NCBI RefSeq assembly: GCF_013520985.1
Contig: NZ_JACDTY010000011.1
Span: 1 to 64,000, forward strand
DNA from: Mesorhizobium neociceri
GTDB lineage: Bacteria > Pseudomonadota > Alphaproteobacteria > Rhizobiales > Rhizobiaceae
Length of the DNA stretch: 64,000 nucleotides
Reading direction: 5' to 3'
The position numbers and the translations under genes were made by a program. Every line of letters starts with the position of its first letter. The stretch's first letter is position 1. The notes beneath the pieces are model-generated. The model saw nothing but the letters and a program-made list of their open reading frames with translations, did not search any database and had not been told where the DNA came from. Below are positions 16,770-26,146 of this stretch, in pieces.

Positions 16770-17423
16770 TCAGCCTGCGGCGCTAGGCACCGGCGTGTTG
16801 AGCAACTGCTGCTCCCAAAGATACGCGACGCCGCTGCCGCCAAAGTGCTGGATGAGAATCTCGGTCAGCTCCTCGACATGCTCGGTGCGCGCCCAATCGC
16901 GTTGCCATTCGCCAGCGAGCGCCATCACGGTCATCACGTTCGCGCCGGCCGCGATCATGCGCTGGATGGCAACTTCGTGAGACTCTTTCGAAATCCCACC
17001 CGACGCGTCGGTGATCACGGTCACGTCCCAGCCTTCGCCGGCGGCCTGGATGGCAGGCATGGCGACGCAGACCTCGGTCCACAGGCCGGCGATGATCAGC
17101 TGCTTGCGGCCGGTCGCCTTGACGACGTTCACCACATTCTCGTCCTGCCAGGTGTTCACCCAGGTGCGATCGATGACTTCCTGGTCCGGAAATACGTCGG
17201 TGATCTGCTTAAAGAGAAGTCCACCGCGCGCCGCGATCACGCTGGTCAGAATGGTCGGAACATTGAAGGCTTTTGCCAGCTTCGCCAGCGCGGTCGTGTT
17301 GTTGACCACCATGTGCGGGTCGTGGCTGTTGAGGTTTGCGAGTTGATAAGGCTGGTGGTCGATCAGAACGAGGACCGAGTCTTCAGGACGAAGAAGCGAA
17401 TCAAGGCCGTTACGAGGGGTCAT
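16770..17423 (-). CDS. Isochorismatase-family hydrolase (YcaC-like)
   Basis: The 217-residue protein has the cysteine-hydrolase fold: the first catalytic Asp is D22 in VLVLIDHQPYQLAN, and the catalytic Cys is in IAGLWTEVCVAMPA. The C-terminal part (VMALAGEWQRDWAR) is typical of YcaC relatives, whose substrate is unsettled. The ATG at 17423 lies 6 bases after ggaag and is preferred to an upstream in-frame start. It is divergent from the frameshifted LysR gene at 17580, its presumed regulator. Confidence 0.88.
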   Translation of the reverse strand: MTPRNGLDSLLRPEDSVLVLIDHQPYQLANLNSHDPHMVVNNTTALAKLAKAFNVPTILTSVIAARGGLLFKQITDVFPDQEVIDRTWVNTWQDENVVNVVKATGRKQLIIAGLWTEVCVAMPAIQAAGEGWDVTVITDASGGISKESHEVAIQRMIAAGANVMTVMALAGEWQRDWARTEHVEELTEILIQHFGGSGVAYLWEQQLLNTPVPSAAG

Positions 17424-17579
17424 CAAGACTTCCTTTCTCTGCCGCCATGGGCGGCAATGGGTTTCACGGAAGACATGCGCCGGCAGGCGACGTTGCCTGA
17501 GGCGCAATTTGCTGTTCCTCTTGGCGATGCGGTAGTGCCATAATCAAGCAAGCTGTGTCGCGAAACGAGGAACGCCCAA

Positions 17580-18472
17580 TTGGACATCGAAGATCTGCAG
17601 ACATTCGTCGCTGTGGCCGATGCAGGAGGCGTATCGGCCGCCGCGCGCCGGCTCGGCGTCTCCAAGTCAATCGTCAGTCGGCGCTCTTTCGGGTTGAAGC
17701 GGAGCTTGGCGTCCAGCTTCTTGCACGAACGACCCGCGGCGCCGCGCTTACGGAAGCGGGGATCACGTTCAGGGATCACGCAGCCCGAGCCACCGCCGAG
17801 ATCGACACGGCCAGGGAAACGATCCTCCCCACCGGTGATCTGCGCGGTCGTCTGAGAGTTGCCATGCCGCTTTCTTTCGGCCCGACCCACTTCGCCCCGG
17901 TGCTTGCGGAAATGGCGCATGAGCACCCGCAGCTCCAGATCCATACCTCCTACAGCGATCGCTTCGTTGATCTCATCGCAGAGGGCTTCGACTGCGCGAT
18001 CCGGGTCGGGTACCTTCAGGACTCCAACCTGATCGCCAAGCGCGTCGGACCGATCTATGGAAAGCTCGTCGCAAGTCCGGATTATATCAAAACACAGGGT
18101 TCACCTCAGACGCCAGATGAACTCGTCACCCATCAGGCACTCATGCAGGGGACGGAAGCCTGGCAGTTCATGGATGGTGACAAGATCGTCACGGTTCAGC
18201 CGCAGGGCAGGTTCAAGGCCGACAACGCCACGGCGCTCGCCGCCGCCGCAGTGGCAGGACTCGGTATCGCTTGGCTCCCCGATTGCATCACGTATGAACA
18301 TGTGGCCTCCGGCGCGCTCATTCCAATCATGACACGCTATCCACCACCTTCGGCAGGTGCGTATGTCATCCGCCCGCCTGGTCAGCATCCCGCGCGGAAA
18401 GTACGAGTTCTCACCGAGATGCTGATCAAGAGCTTCGAACTGAATCCATACCTTTGGGGGCTCAGCCGCTGA
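17580..18472 (+). pseudogene. LysR-family regulator, frameshifted
   Basis: The N-terminal winged helix reads in one frame from a TTG at 17580 (MDIEDLQTFVAVADAGG... VSKSIVSRR). The rest (LFRVEAELGVQLLARTTRG onward to 18472) reads in another. Restoring one base near 17684 gives a continuous LysR protein of about 297 residues with a complete effector domain. Either the regulator is dead by a single-base deletion or this is a sequencing error. It is divergent from the isochorismatase-type gene, so loss would change control of that gene. Confidence 0.8.
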
Positions 18473-18585
18473 ACGCGACGACATCGACGGCGCGTCCAGG
18501 GGCTCTGCGCGATGTGAAGGGGCGGCAGGCCTTTGGTAGGAACTGAATATACCGTCGCGGGTTATCGGAGACGGGAGGAGTTTGA

Positions 18586-18951
18586 ATGATTTCCGTCCGA
18601 TATATCGTTGCCGACGTCGACGAGGCGGTCGACTTCTATCAAGACAATCTCGATTTCAAGGTCGACAAGCACAATCCGGGCAAGTTCGCTGCGCTGTTGC
18701 GCGACGAATTCACGCTATATCTCAGCGCCCCAGGCGCGGGAAGCGGTGGTCAGGCGGGCGGCATTCCGAGGCCTGGCGGGTGGAACCGGTTCATGATCGT
18801 TACGAACGAGCTCGACGTTCTGATTGAGCGGTTGCGTCGGGCTCATGCACGATTCCGCGGCGATATAAGCGACGGCGGCGCCGGCCGTGCCATCTTGCTC
18901 GAAGATCCATCGGGCAACGTCATCGAGCTATTCGAATTCAAGAAGGACTGA
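18586..18951 (+). CDS. VOC-family protein
   Basis: The 121-residue glyoxalase-fold protein starts MISVRYIVADVDEAVDFYQ and ends ILLEDPSGNVIELFEFKK, the usual pattern of two beta-alpha-beta-beta-beta units with a metal-ligand Glu near the end. A ggaggag-like site precedes the ATG. It is in the same direction as, and follows, the LysR pseudogene, with the methyltransferase-like gene 76 bp downstream. Substrate unknown. Confidence 0.87.
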   Translation: MISVRYIVADVDEAVDFYQDNLDFKVDKHNPGKFAALLRDEFTLYLSAPGAGSGGQAGGIPRPGGWNRFMIVTNELDVLIERLRRAHARFRGDISDGGAGRAILLEDPSGNVIELFEFKKD

Positions 18952-19027
18952 AGCTGCAGGCGCGGCTGACGCTGCGATTGACAGGACTTGGCTGGGATAG
19001 AATTCTCCACCGGCAAGGAGAATGGCC

Positions 19028-19723
19028 ATGGCCGATGTCTCGCGCGGCGCCTTGATCCAGGCGGTTGTGTCGCTTGCGGTGACCCTGCTGCTGATGGGCG
19101 CGGCGCTGTTCCTGTCCGCCGGCACGCTGCAATGGCCGCATGGCTGGTGGTTCATGGCGGCGTTTCTCATATTGACCATCATCTCCATGATCTGGCTGTG
19201 GCGCGTGAACCCCGAAATCTTCGTCGCCCGCAGCCGGCCGACCGGCAAGGGCACCAAAAGCTGGGATATTCTGCTGCTGTGGATCCTGCTCGCCAGCTTC
19301 CCGGCGATCCTGATCGTGGCCGGCCTCGACGACGGCCGCTTTCGCGGGGCGCCGGCGCCGACATGGGCTGTTGTGCTTGGTCATTTGCTGCTGATTGTCG
19401 GCTATCTCGGCACCGGATGGGCGCAAGCGGTCAACCGGCATTTCGAGCCAAGCGTGCGCATCCAGTCCGACCGCGACCACCATGTGGTCACCACCGGTCC
19501 ATATGCTTATGTCCGCCACCCCGGCTATGTCTTCGGCACAATTCTTTTCATCGGTGTGGCGCTGGCGCTGGGCTCGCTATGGGCGCTGGCGCCGGTCGCA
19601 CTGGCAACGCTCGTCCTAGTGATCCGCACCCGCCTCGAGGATGCGACCTTGCAGTGCGAACTGCCCGGCTACGCCGAATATGCGGCGCGCGTGCGCTACA
19701 AATGGATACCGGGCGTCTGGTAG
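19028..19723 (+). CDS. Isoprenylcysteine carboxyl methyltransferase-like membrane protein
   Basis: The 231-residue protein has about five hydrophobic segments and the ICMT/PEMT C-terminal signature: VVTTGPYAYVRHPGYVFG near residue 160, then a glutamate-containing TRLEDATLQCELPGYAEYAARV. These bind S-adenosylmethionine in the family; bacterial substrates are mostly unknown. Two ATGs compete: 19028 lies 7 bases after aaggag, while 19022 is too close, so 19028 is chosen. It is convergent with the hydrolase ending at 19767. Confidence 0.82.
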   Translation: MADVSRGALIQAVVSLAVTLLLMGAALFLSAGTLQWPHGWWFMAAFLILTIISMIWLWRVNPEIFVARSRPTGKGTKSWDILLLWILLASFPAILIVAGLDDGRFRGAPAPTWAVVLGHLLLIVGYLGTGWAQAVNRHFEPSVRIQSDRDHHVVTTGPYAYVRHPGYVFGTILFIGVALALGSLWALAPVALATLVLVIRTRLEDATLQCELPGYAEYAARVRYKWIPGVW

Positions 19724-19766
19724 CGTCCTTTGCCGGCGACGAGGGCGCGGCGGCCTTGATGAACAA

Positions 19767-20651
19767 CTACGCGGCACTACGCTCTTCGGTTGGAAACGGA
19801 ACCTCGGCGTTCAGGAAACGCGTCACGTCTGCGACAAACAACGCCGGATATTGGAACAGAGAGCCGTGTGCCGAGTCAGGGTAGATGATCAGCTGGGCAT
19901 TGGGCAGGTTCTGCTGCAGGATGTAGGAGTTGATCGTATAGATGATGACGTCGTTGCTGCCGTTGATGACCAGGGCAGGCTGTTTGATGTCCTTCAAGTA
20001 ATCCCAGGCGTTTTCGCGCTTGGCGCCCCATTTGGCGATAGCGGCGCGCTGTGCCAGCGCAGCGATCTCGGCGACCTGAGGATCGCGATCTTCGGTGCGG
20101 AGCTGAGAGCGTTTAAGAAACCGACGTCCGGCAGCCTGGCTCGCTTGCGAAGGCGTAAAGTGAACACGAAGCCACAGGTCGTCAGGGTTCTCATAGGTCG
20201 CACCGAATATCTGGGCGCCTTCGGGCGTACCGGTATCCATGCTCTCGCCGCTTCGTGGTCCAGTGCCGACCAATACCAGTCGGCGAACGATATCCGGGGC
20301 CTGTAGCGCAATTTCCTGGGCGACCAGCCCTCCGATGGAGAAGCCAAGCACATCGGCCTGCTTGAGCCCGAGCGCTCTGATGAAGGCAATCGCGTTGGCA
20401 CCCATCTCGGCAAACGTCTCCGGAACATCGCCTGAACTGCTGGAGACGCCGGCATTGTCGAACAGGATGACTTCGCGCTCCTTGGCAACACCATCTGTCA
20501 CCGCCGGATCCCAATGGTCCATCGTGCCCATGAAATGCATGTTGAAGACAAGCGGAACGCCGCCTGGTTTGCCGAAGCGGCGGTAGGCGAAGCGGATGCC
20601 GCCGACTTCCACGATCTGGGTCGGCGCGGTTTGGTGAGTGTATTGGGTCAC
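19767..20651 (-). CDS. Alpha/beta hydrolase
   Basis: The 294-residue protein has nucleophile elbow GFSIGG with Ser105, an acid region near VINGSNDVIIY and a histidine in DSAHGSLFQYP, a full triad set. The start is GTG with gagg about nine bases upstream. It lies 71 bp downstream of the SDR gene on the same strand, and both are divergent from the LysR gene at 21620. This layout suggests a LysR-controlled two-gene operon acting on a small organic compound. The first residues before VGGIRFAYRRFG are not conserved, so the exact start is less sure. Confidence 0.88.
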   Translation of the reverse strand: MTQYTHQTAPTQIVEVGGIRFAYRRFGKPGGVPLVFNMHFMGTMDHWDPAVTDGVAKEREVILFDNAGVSSSSGDVPETFAEMGANAIAFIRALGLKQADVLGFSIGGLVAQEIALQAPDIVRRLVLVGTGPRSGESMDTGTPEGAQIFGATYENPDDLWLRVHFTPSQASQAAGRRFLKRSQLRTEDRDPQVAEIAALAQRAAIAKWGAKRENAWDYLKDIKQPALVINGSNDVIIYTINSYILQQNLPNAQLIIYPDSAHGSLFQYPALFVADVTRFLNAEVPFPTEERSAA

Positions 20652-20722
20652 TGGGATTTACCTCATAAAGCAGTGCGATGTCGCCAGCCGGGCGCGGAGC
20701 AACTTCCGCGCCCGGGACAGGA

Positions 20723-21466
20723 TCAGCGGGACTTGCCGCCGTCGACGTTGAGGACATGGCCGGTGATGAAGGAGGCTTCGTCCGATGCGAGGAAGACGAT
20801 CGCGTCGGCGAGTTCCTCGGTGAGGCCGAGACGACCCATCGGAACGGTTGTCACCAGAGCCGCCTTGTTCTCCGGGGTGCCGGTGAAGCGCGTCAGCATG
20901 CCGGTGTCGGTTGGTCCGGGCGCCACAACGTTGACACGGATACCCGCGTTGGCGATTTCGAGCGCCACCGACTTGGTGATGCCTTCGACGGCGTGCTTGC
21001 TGCCGACGTAGACCGACGCCCCCTGCGCCCCCTCATGTCCGTAGGTAGAGGAGATGTTGATGATGCTGCCGCTGCCCTGTTCCTGCATCACGCGCACTTC
21101 GTGCTTCATGCTCAGGATGACGCCGAGAACATTCGTGTCGAACGTCGCGGCATAGCTTTCGGCGGTCTGGTCTGTAATCGGGCCAACCTGGCCTTCGGTA
21201 CCGGCATTGTTCACCGCAACATCGAGACGACCAAACTTTGCCACGGTCTTGTCGACCAGGGCGCGGACATCATCCTCCTTGCGGACGTCGGCGTTGATGA
21301 ATTCAGCTTCCGAACCGAAGGAGCGCAACTCCTTGGCGAGCGCCCTGCCGGCCTCATCGCGCCGGCCGGCGACGACCACCTTCGCACCCTTCCTGGCGAA
21401 GGCGACGGCGGCGGCGCGTCCGATACCTGTCAGTCCACCTGTGATCAAAACAACGGGGTTGGTCAT
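20723..21466 (-). CDS. Short-chain dehydrogenase/reductase
   Basis: The 247-residue classical SDR has cofactor motif TGGLTGIG (residues 9-16), NNAG near 90, catalytic Ser in NISSTYG, and YVGSK for the Tyr-Lys pair. It ends in the common GHVLNVDGGKSR tail. NADP preference is suggested by GRRDE after strand two. The ATG at 21466 fits the family start; the same frame stays open much further upstream, but only as antisense of the LysR gene. It leads the operon with the hydrolase at 19767. Confidence 0.93.
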   Translation of the reverse strand: MTNPVVLITGGLTGIGRAAAVAFARKGAKVVVAGRRDEAGRALAKELRSFGSEAEFINADVRKEDDVRALVDKTVAKFGRLDVAVNNAGTEGQVGPITDQTAESYAATFDTNVLGVILSMKHEVRVMQEQGSGSIINISSTYGHEGAQGASVYVGSKHAVEGITKSVALEIANAGIRVNVVAPGPTDTGMLTRFTGTPENKAALVTTVPMGRLGLTEELADAIVFLASDEASFITGHVLNVDGGKSR

Positions 21467-21619
21467 ATATCCAGTCCTTTGAGATATGGCGTCCGTGTAA
21501 GGCGGATGCCTGATTGGGAAGCGAAGATCGTTTTCTTCTCCGCTGATTTGGGTTCTGCTGGCGTGACTGAAAAAGACTTTGTAAGTTGCGGCCCATGCCT
21601 CTGAGGCATGGGGTCCATC

Positions 21620-22516
21620 ATGGAATTGAGACATCTTCGTTATTTCGTCGCCGTCGCCGAGGTGGGCAGCCTGACGGTCGCGGCAAAGCGCCGGCTGCAC
21701 ACGGCGCAGCCGTCCTTGAGCCGTCAGATGAGTGATCTGGAGTATGAGGTCGGCGCCCAGCTCATGGTCCGCACGGCACGAGGCATAGAACTGACTGCCG
21801 CCGGCCGCGTCTTCCTCGACCATGCCCGGCTGGTGCTGGCCCAGGTCGAGGCGGCCCGTGAAGCGGCACGTCGCGCCGCGGAGCCTTCCAAGCCATCCTT
21901 TGCCGTGGGCTTCCTGACCGGACAGGAGATGGACTGGCTGCCCGAAGCCATGCGCATTCTTCGCGATGAGCTTCCCAACATGGAGGTCACCGTTTCCAGC
22001 CAATATTCGCCGCAACTCGCCGACGCGCTTATGCGAGGCAGACTTGACGTCGCCTTCATGCGGCCGGAGGCACAAACGCCTGATCTGGTCTACAGGCTGG
22101 TCACCAAGGAGCCGCTGGTCGCCGTCTTGCCTGACGATCACCGCCTCGCCGCGCGCGATGTTATCGACCCGCGCGACATTGTCGGCGAGACGTTTGTCAG
22201 CGTATCGAATACGGCGCCGGCGCTGCGGGTCGTCATCAACGACTATCTGGAGCGATCCAAGCTGAATATCACGCCGGATCACGAGGTGGACAATCTGGCA
22301 ATGGCCATGTCCCTGATCGCCTCGACGCGGGGCGTGGCGTTCTTGCCGGCCTATGCTCGGAACTTCATGCCCCGGTCCGTGGTCAGCCGCCCCCTGAAGG
22401 GCGATGCACCAACGATTGATCTGGTGGTCGGCTATCACAAAGCCAACGCATCGCCGACCCTCAAGCTATTCCTGTCAAGAGTGGACGAGTTGATCACTCG
22501 CGGTCGAAGAAGCTAG
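21620..22516 (+). CDS. LysR-family transcriptional regulator
   Basis: The 298-residue protein begins MELRHLRYFVAVAEVGSLTVAAKRR, a typical LysR winged helix (residues 1-60), and continues with a type 2 periplasmic-binding effector domain. It resembles the HcaR/CatR-like branch in the way it opens. The ATG at 21620 is chosen; 21608 adds four untypical residues. It is divergent across about 150 bp from the SDR-hydrolase pair, its likely target. Confidence 0.92.
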   Translation: MELRHLRYFVAVAEVGSLTVAAKRRLHTAQPSLSRQMSDLEYEVGAQLMVRTARGIELTAAGRVFLDHARLVLAQVEAAREAARRAAEPSKPSFAVGFLTGQEMDWLPEAMRILRDELPNMEVTVSSQYSPQLADALMRGRLDVAFMRPEAQTPDLVYRLVTKEPLVAVLPDDHRLAARDVIDPRDIVGETFVSVSNTAPALRVVINDYLERSKLNITPDHEVDNLAMAMSLIASTRGVAFLPAYARNFMPRSVVSRPLKGDAPTIDLVVGYHKANASPTLKLFLSRVDELITRGRRS

Positions 22517-22599
22517 GGGGATCTGTCGGAGTGCGCGCATCGCTCGCTATGGGTGCCGGCCGCGCCGGCCACCTAGCCCGGTTGCGCAACAAGCGACGA

Positions 22600-22692
22600 T
22601 GATTAGCTCAGCGGCTCAGATGGCAGAGTGACCGATCTCGATCATGATCTGAAGCGTCACAGCGGGCAAAGGTTCAAATCCTGTCCCCGCAC
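22600..22692 (+). other. tRNA-like remnant (weak)
   Basis: The stretch contains attagctcag, like a D-arm start, and ggttcaaatcc, like a T-arm, at roughly tRNA spacing. The acceptor ends do not pair and the anticodon arm is irregular, so it is not a functional tRNA. The rest of the 330-bp gap between the LysR and cyclase genes holds nothing else I can support. Confidence 0.25.
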
Positions 22693-22846
22693 TCAAGGTG
22701 CTAGCGGCGGGATCGCCGCCAAAGTCGCAAGTGCGCGAATTCCGGACTTTTACCTGCGATCCCGCGAAAGCAAGATCTCGACTTTCAGACACCAAGAATA
22801 GCTCGTACAGTCTAACTTTCCTCAGCACATCGACTGTGGGATCGGT

Positions 22847-24574
22847 ATGGCGGAACAGCAGACGACGCGCCGGCTATCGGCCATCCTCGCAGCCGACGTT
22901 GTCGGTTACTCCAGCATGATGGGAACCGACGAGGCAGGTACCGTTGCGGCGCTGCGGGAGGTTTGGCAGGAGACCTTCAATCCCGCTGTCACCGCGCGTC
23001 ACGGCCGCATCGTAAAGATGATGGGCGACGGAGCGCTAGTCGAATTTCCAAGTGTGGTTGGCGCTGTGGAATGCGCAGCGGCGATCCAACGTGCGATGAC
23101 GCAGCGCAATCTCGTCGCTGGCGTCCCAATTCAGTTCCGCATCGGCATCAATCTTGGCGACATCATCGTTGAGGGCGATGACATTTTCGGTGAGGGCGTG
23201 AACATCGCGGCGCGAATCGAGGCCATCGCCAAGCCCGGTGGCGTGTCGGTGTCCGCTTCTGTTCGTGAAAATGTCGGCAACAAGCTCGAACTGGCTTTCG
23301 ACGATACCGGCGAGCACGGCCTCAAGAACATCGAGCAGCCGATACGCGTGTACAATGTCGTTTTGGACGCTGTGTTGCCCAAGGCCGCCGCCAGCGTGCG
23401 CGGTTCGGGGACGCGGACCAAAGGCAGCGTAGCCGTGCTGCCCTTCTCCAACATGGGAGGAGATCCGGAGCAGGATTATTTCGCTGAAGGCATCGCGGAA
23501 GACATTCTGACTGAGCTCTCGCGTTTCAGAAACCTGTTCGTGATTGCCCGGAATTCATCTTTCTCATTCAAGGGGAAGAACCTTGGTACTCAGGAGATCG
23601 CAAAGGCACTGAATGTCGAATATATCGTAGCTGGCGGCGTGAGGCGCATTGGCAAACGCGTCCGCGTGGCGGCACAACTTATCCATAGCACTACTGGTCA
23701 GGAACTCTGGGCCGAACGCTATGATCGCGAAGTTGAAGATATCTTCGTCGTCCAGGACGAAGTTGTCCGGACCATCGTTGTCACGCTCGAATCGCGACTT
23801 CAGTTGGCAATAGCCAATGATGCGAGCAAGCGGGACCTCCCGAGCTTGGCGGCCTACGAATGCGTTCAATTGGCAAAAAAGTATGTTGCCCTGCACGACG
23901 CTCCACGGGCGATGCCATTTGTGGAGAGGGCTCTCCAACTAGATGCTGAATATGCCGTTGCTCATGCTATGCGAGCCGCCACGTTCTACGTGCAATACCT
24001 CGGAACCGCGCGAGCGGACACACTCGACGAAATGGCGGCCGCCGCTCGAACCGCAATTGGCTTGGATGACGGCGACTCCTCTGGCCATGCGCTGCTCGGA
24101 ATGGCGCTGATTCTCAAGCGGCAATACGAGTTGGCAGCCTCCCATTTGGAACGTGCCATCAGCCTAAACCCCGCCAATGCCACTGCGATGGCATACCAGG
24201 CAGAGTTGTTTCTTCGAAACGGTGATTTCGCGATAGCGCTCAAGACGATGGATGAGTTGCTTCAACGCGATCCAATTCCGGCGACATGGCACTGGGAAAT
24301 TCGAGGCATGGTTCTGCTAATGCTTCGACGATATCAGGAAGCGATCTTGGCATTTTCTCGGCAGGCCCACCCGTTTTGGTACATTCATGGCTATCTGGCG
24401 ATGTGCCAGGCACGCCTTGGGCATCTAGGTGAGGCGAAGGCTGAGATACAGAAGCTACTATCCGAGATGCCCGAGATGACCATTGGCCGGTATCCCGAGA
24501 TCGAGCCATTTCGAAAACAGGAGGATCGCGACTTTATGGCTGAGAGCCTTCGGCTGGCTGGACTGCCGGAGTAG
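22847..24574 (+). CDS. Class III adenylate/guanylate cyclase with TPR-type C-terminus
   Basis: The 575-residue protein has an N-terminal class III cyclase domain (about residues 8-175) with metal aspartates in AILAADVVGYS and KMMGDGALVEF and the GEGVNIAARIEA segment. A middle domain (about 190-320, VAVLPFSNMGGDPEQDYFAEGI) follows, as in CadC/TolB-N-like proteins. A helical repeat region of TPR type fills about 330-575. This architecture is multiplied in Mesorhizobium genomes. Product (cAMP or cGMP) and input are unknown. It lies between a tRNA-like remnant and a broken tRNA-Arg, which hints at transfer. Confidence 0.9.
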   Translation: MAEQQTTRRLSAILAADVVGYSSMMGTDEAGTVAALREVWQETFNPAVTARHGRIVKMMGDGALVEFPSVVGAVECAAAIQRAMTQRNLVAGVPIQFRIGINLGDIIVEGDDIFGEGVNIAARIEAIAKPGGVSVSASVRENVGNKLELAFDDTGEHGLKNIEQPIRVYNVVLDAVLPKAAASVRGSGTRTKGSVAVLPFSNMGGDPEQDYFAEGIAEDILTELSRFRNLFVIARNSSFSFKGKNLGTQEIAKALNVEYIVAGGVRRIGKRVRVAAQLIHSTTGQELWAERYDREVEDIFVVQDEVVRTIVVTLESRLQLAIANDASKRDLPSLAAYECVQLAKKYVALHDAPRAMPFVERALQLDAEYAVAHAMRAATFYVQYLGTARADTLDEMAAAARTAIGLDDGDSSGHALLGMALILKRQYELAASHLERAISLNPANATAMAYQAELFLRNGDFAIALKTMDELLQRDPIPATWHWEIRGMVLLMLRRYQEAILAFSRQAHPFWYIHGYLAMCQARLGHLGEAKAEIQKLLSEMPEMTIGRYPEIEPFRKQEDRDFMAESLRLAGLPE

Positions 24575-24681
24575 CGATGCCAAGGTTGGCGCGACCACTC
24601 GCAATGTCGTCTAGGTCAAACCTTCCCGCTCGACACGGCGCTGTCTTAGGTGGACGATTTTCGTTGATACTGGATCGGCTC

Positions 24682-24751
24682 CCCGAAGAGATTCGAACTC
24701 CTGACCCCCAGATTCGTAGTCTGGTGCTCTATCCAGCTGAGCTACGGGCGC
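24682..24751 (-). pseudogene. Truncated tRNA-Arg(ACG) copy
   Basis: The 5' acceptor strand, D arm, anticodon arm (loop ctacgaa) and T arm are identical to the intact tRNA at 29000-29076. The 3' acceptor strand diverges after four pairs (cggggag instead of cgggcgc) and there is no CCA. Three of the seven acceptor pairs are lost, so it is probably non-functional. Identity with the other copy runs 24682-24772 (91 bp), including 21 bp upstream of the tRNA. Confidence 0.85.
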
Positions 24752-24806
24752 GCAACAGGCCATGACTTGCATGAACCCCATCGTGAACGACCGGTCGTTT
24801 TCGCAT

Positions 24807-25565
24807 TCAGCCCTTGCGCTCCTGAAGGCTGTTGCCGCCGTCGACCACCAGCAGGGCGCCATTGACGTAGCTGGCGCCTTCCGATGCCAGGAACACCACC
24901 GCTGCGGCAACCTCGTCGGGCCGCCCGGCCCGCGCCGGTGGCGTGTGCAGGGCAGCTTGCCGCTCCATTGCGCTCGACGAGCCCGTTTCGATCCAGCCGG
25001 GGGCCACGGCATTGGCCGTGACGCCGCTTTTTGCCGCTTCGAGCGCCAGCGTGCGCGTCAGGCCGACCATGCCGGCCTTGGCGGCGGAATAGGCGGCGGT
25101 GCCTTCGAAAGACACCAGCGGCCCGGTAACCGACGCCACATTGACGATGCGCCCATAGCCTGCCTCTACCATCGCCGGCAGAAACGCGCGGGTGACCAGG
25201 AACGCGGTCTTCAGGCTGACGTCGATCCCCTGGTCCCAGTCGGCCTCGGTCATGGCGAGAAACGCCCTGTCAACCGAGGGCGATGCCAGCGAGCCCATGC
25301 CGGCATTGTTGACCAGGATGTCGACAGCGCCGACATCAGCCCGCAGCCGCGCGACTTCGGCTGCGATGGTGAGATCGGCGACCGCGGCTTTGGCATTGAT
25401 GCCTTCGGCGCAAAGCTCGGCGGCGCGGTCGAGTACACGCGCGCTGGCACCGTTCAGGAAAACGGCATGACCGGCAAGGCCGAGCTGCCGCGCAATGGCA
25501 AAGCCGATGCCGTCGGCAGCACCCGCCCCGGTGATCAGCGCACGCTTGGTGGGAGAAGAAGGCAT
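24807..25565 (-). CDS. Short-chain dehydrogenase/reductase
   Basis: The 252-residue SDR has an NAD(P)-binding motif extended to TGAGAADGIG, NNAG (about residue 90), and a YSAAK catalytic pair, with the standard VNGALLVVDGG ending. The start at 25565 (MPSSPTKRAL) is used; a further ATG at 25613 would add a non-family tail. It stands alone between the broken tRNA-Arg and an IS remnant, on what looks like inserted DNA. FabG-like homology does not fix the substrate. Confidence 0.9.
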   Translation of the reverse strand: MPSSPTKRALITGAGAADGIGFAIARQLGLAGHAVFLNGASARVLDRAAELCAEGINAKAAVADLTIAAEVARLRADVGAVDILVNNAGMGSLASPSVDRAFLAMTEADWDQGIDVSLKTAFLVTRAFLPAMVEAGYGRIVNVASVTGPLVSFEGTAAYSAAKAGMVGLTRTLALEAAKSGVTANAVAPGWIETGSSSAMERQAALHTPPARAGRPDEVAAAVVFLASEGASYVNGALLVVDGGNSLQERKG

Positions 25566-25689
25566 GGTCAAATCAGGCTCCGCTGGTTCCGCCGTCGCGG
25601 TCTTACCACGCACATTGAGCGATGACGCTGCGAAGATTTACTCTGCAACATTCCGCTCCGCTCTACGTTCTCGAAATGCGGAAGTCGGG

Positions 25690-26112
25690 GGCGTTGGTGC
25701 ATCGCGGTCGGTCAAGTGATATCTACCAGCGGTTTGTAGCGTAGCCGGCACGCTCACCGCCGGACATTGTCATCCCGCCGAGGGAGCCATCCATCCCCGA
25801 CAAGGGCGATCCACATGGCGGAAGCGAGCGCGAACTGCACGCCGCCGAGATCGCTCTCCACGGTCGAATGGCCTGGCAGAAGCGACACGGTTACGGCAGG
25901 CGCTCCCTTGTCGAAACGGCAATCTCACGCATCAAGAGGATCAACGACGGACGCCTGAAATCCCGGACCTTCGGGCCTCAGCAGAACGAGATCGCCATCC
26001 ACATCAAGATTGCCAACCGCAACATGATCATTGCGAGGCCGCTCTCCGAGCGCGTCCGCTGACACCGCTACAAAGTCAGACGATTATCCGGTTGCCTCTG
26101 CGCACCAAAGTC
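25690..26112 (+). mobile_element. Internally deleted IS5-type element
   Basis: Left end 25690 to about 25746 is identical to the left end of the element at 27740. The sequence then jumps directly to the transposase C-terminal third (from cggcacgctcaccgcc) and continues identically to the right end at 26112. About 670 bp are missing. The remaining frame encodes the C-terminal part with ETAISRIKRINDGRLKSRTF. It cannot encode a transposase but keeps both ends, so it could be moved in trans. Confidence 0.85.
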
Positions 26113-26146
26113 GTCGCCGTCGAGAGCTTGTCAAGTTCGCGCGCTT

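Noticed and set aside
20723..22438. A 571-codon minus-strand frame covering the SDR gene and beyond
   Set aside because: Only the last 247 codons are SDR; the upstream part is antisense to a convincing LysR gene.
22600..22692. Functional tRNA gene
   Set aside because: D- and T-arm-like words are present but acceptor ends do not pair and the anticodon arm is irregular; kept only as a weak remnant.
24577..24765. Short plus-strand frame through the broken tRNA-Arg
   Set aside because: It is the well-known spurious translation of a tRNA antisense (EIRTPDPQIRSLVLYPAELR).
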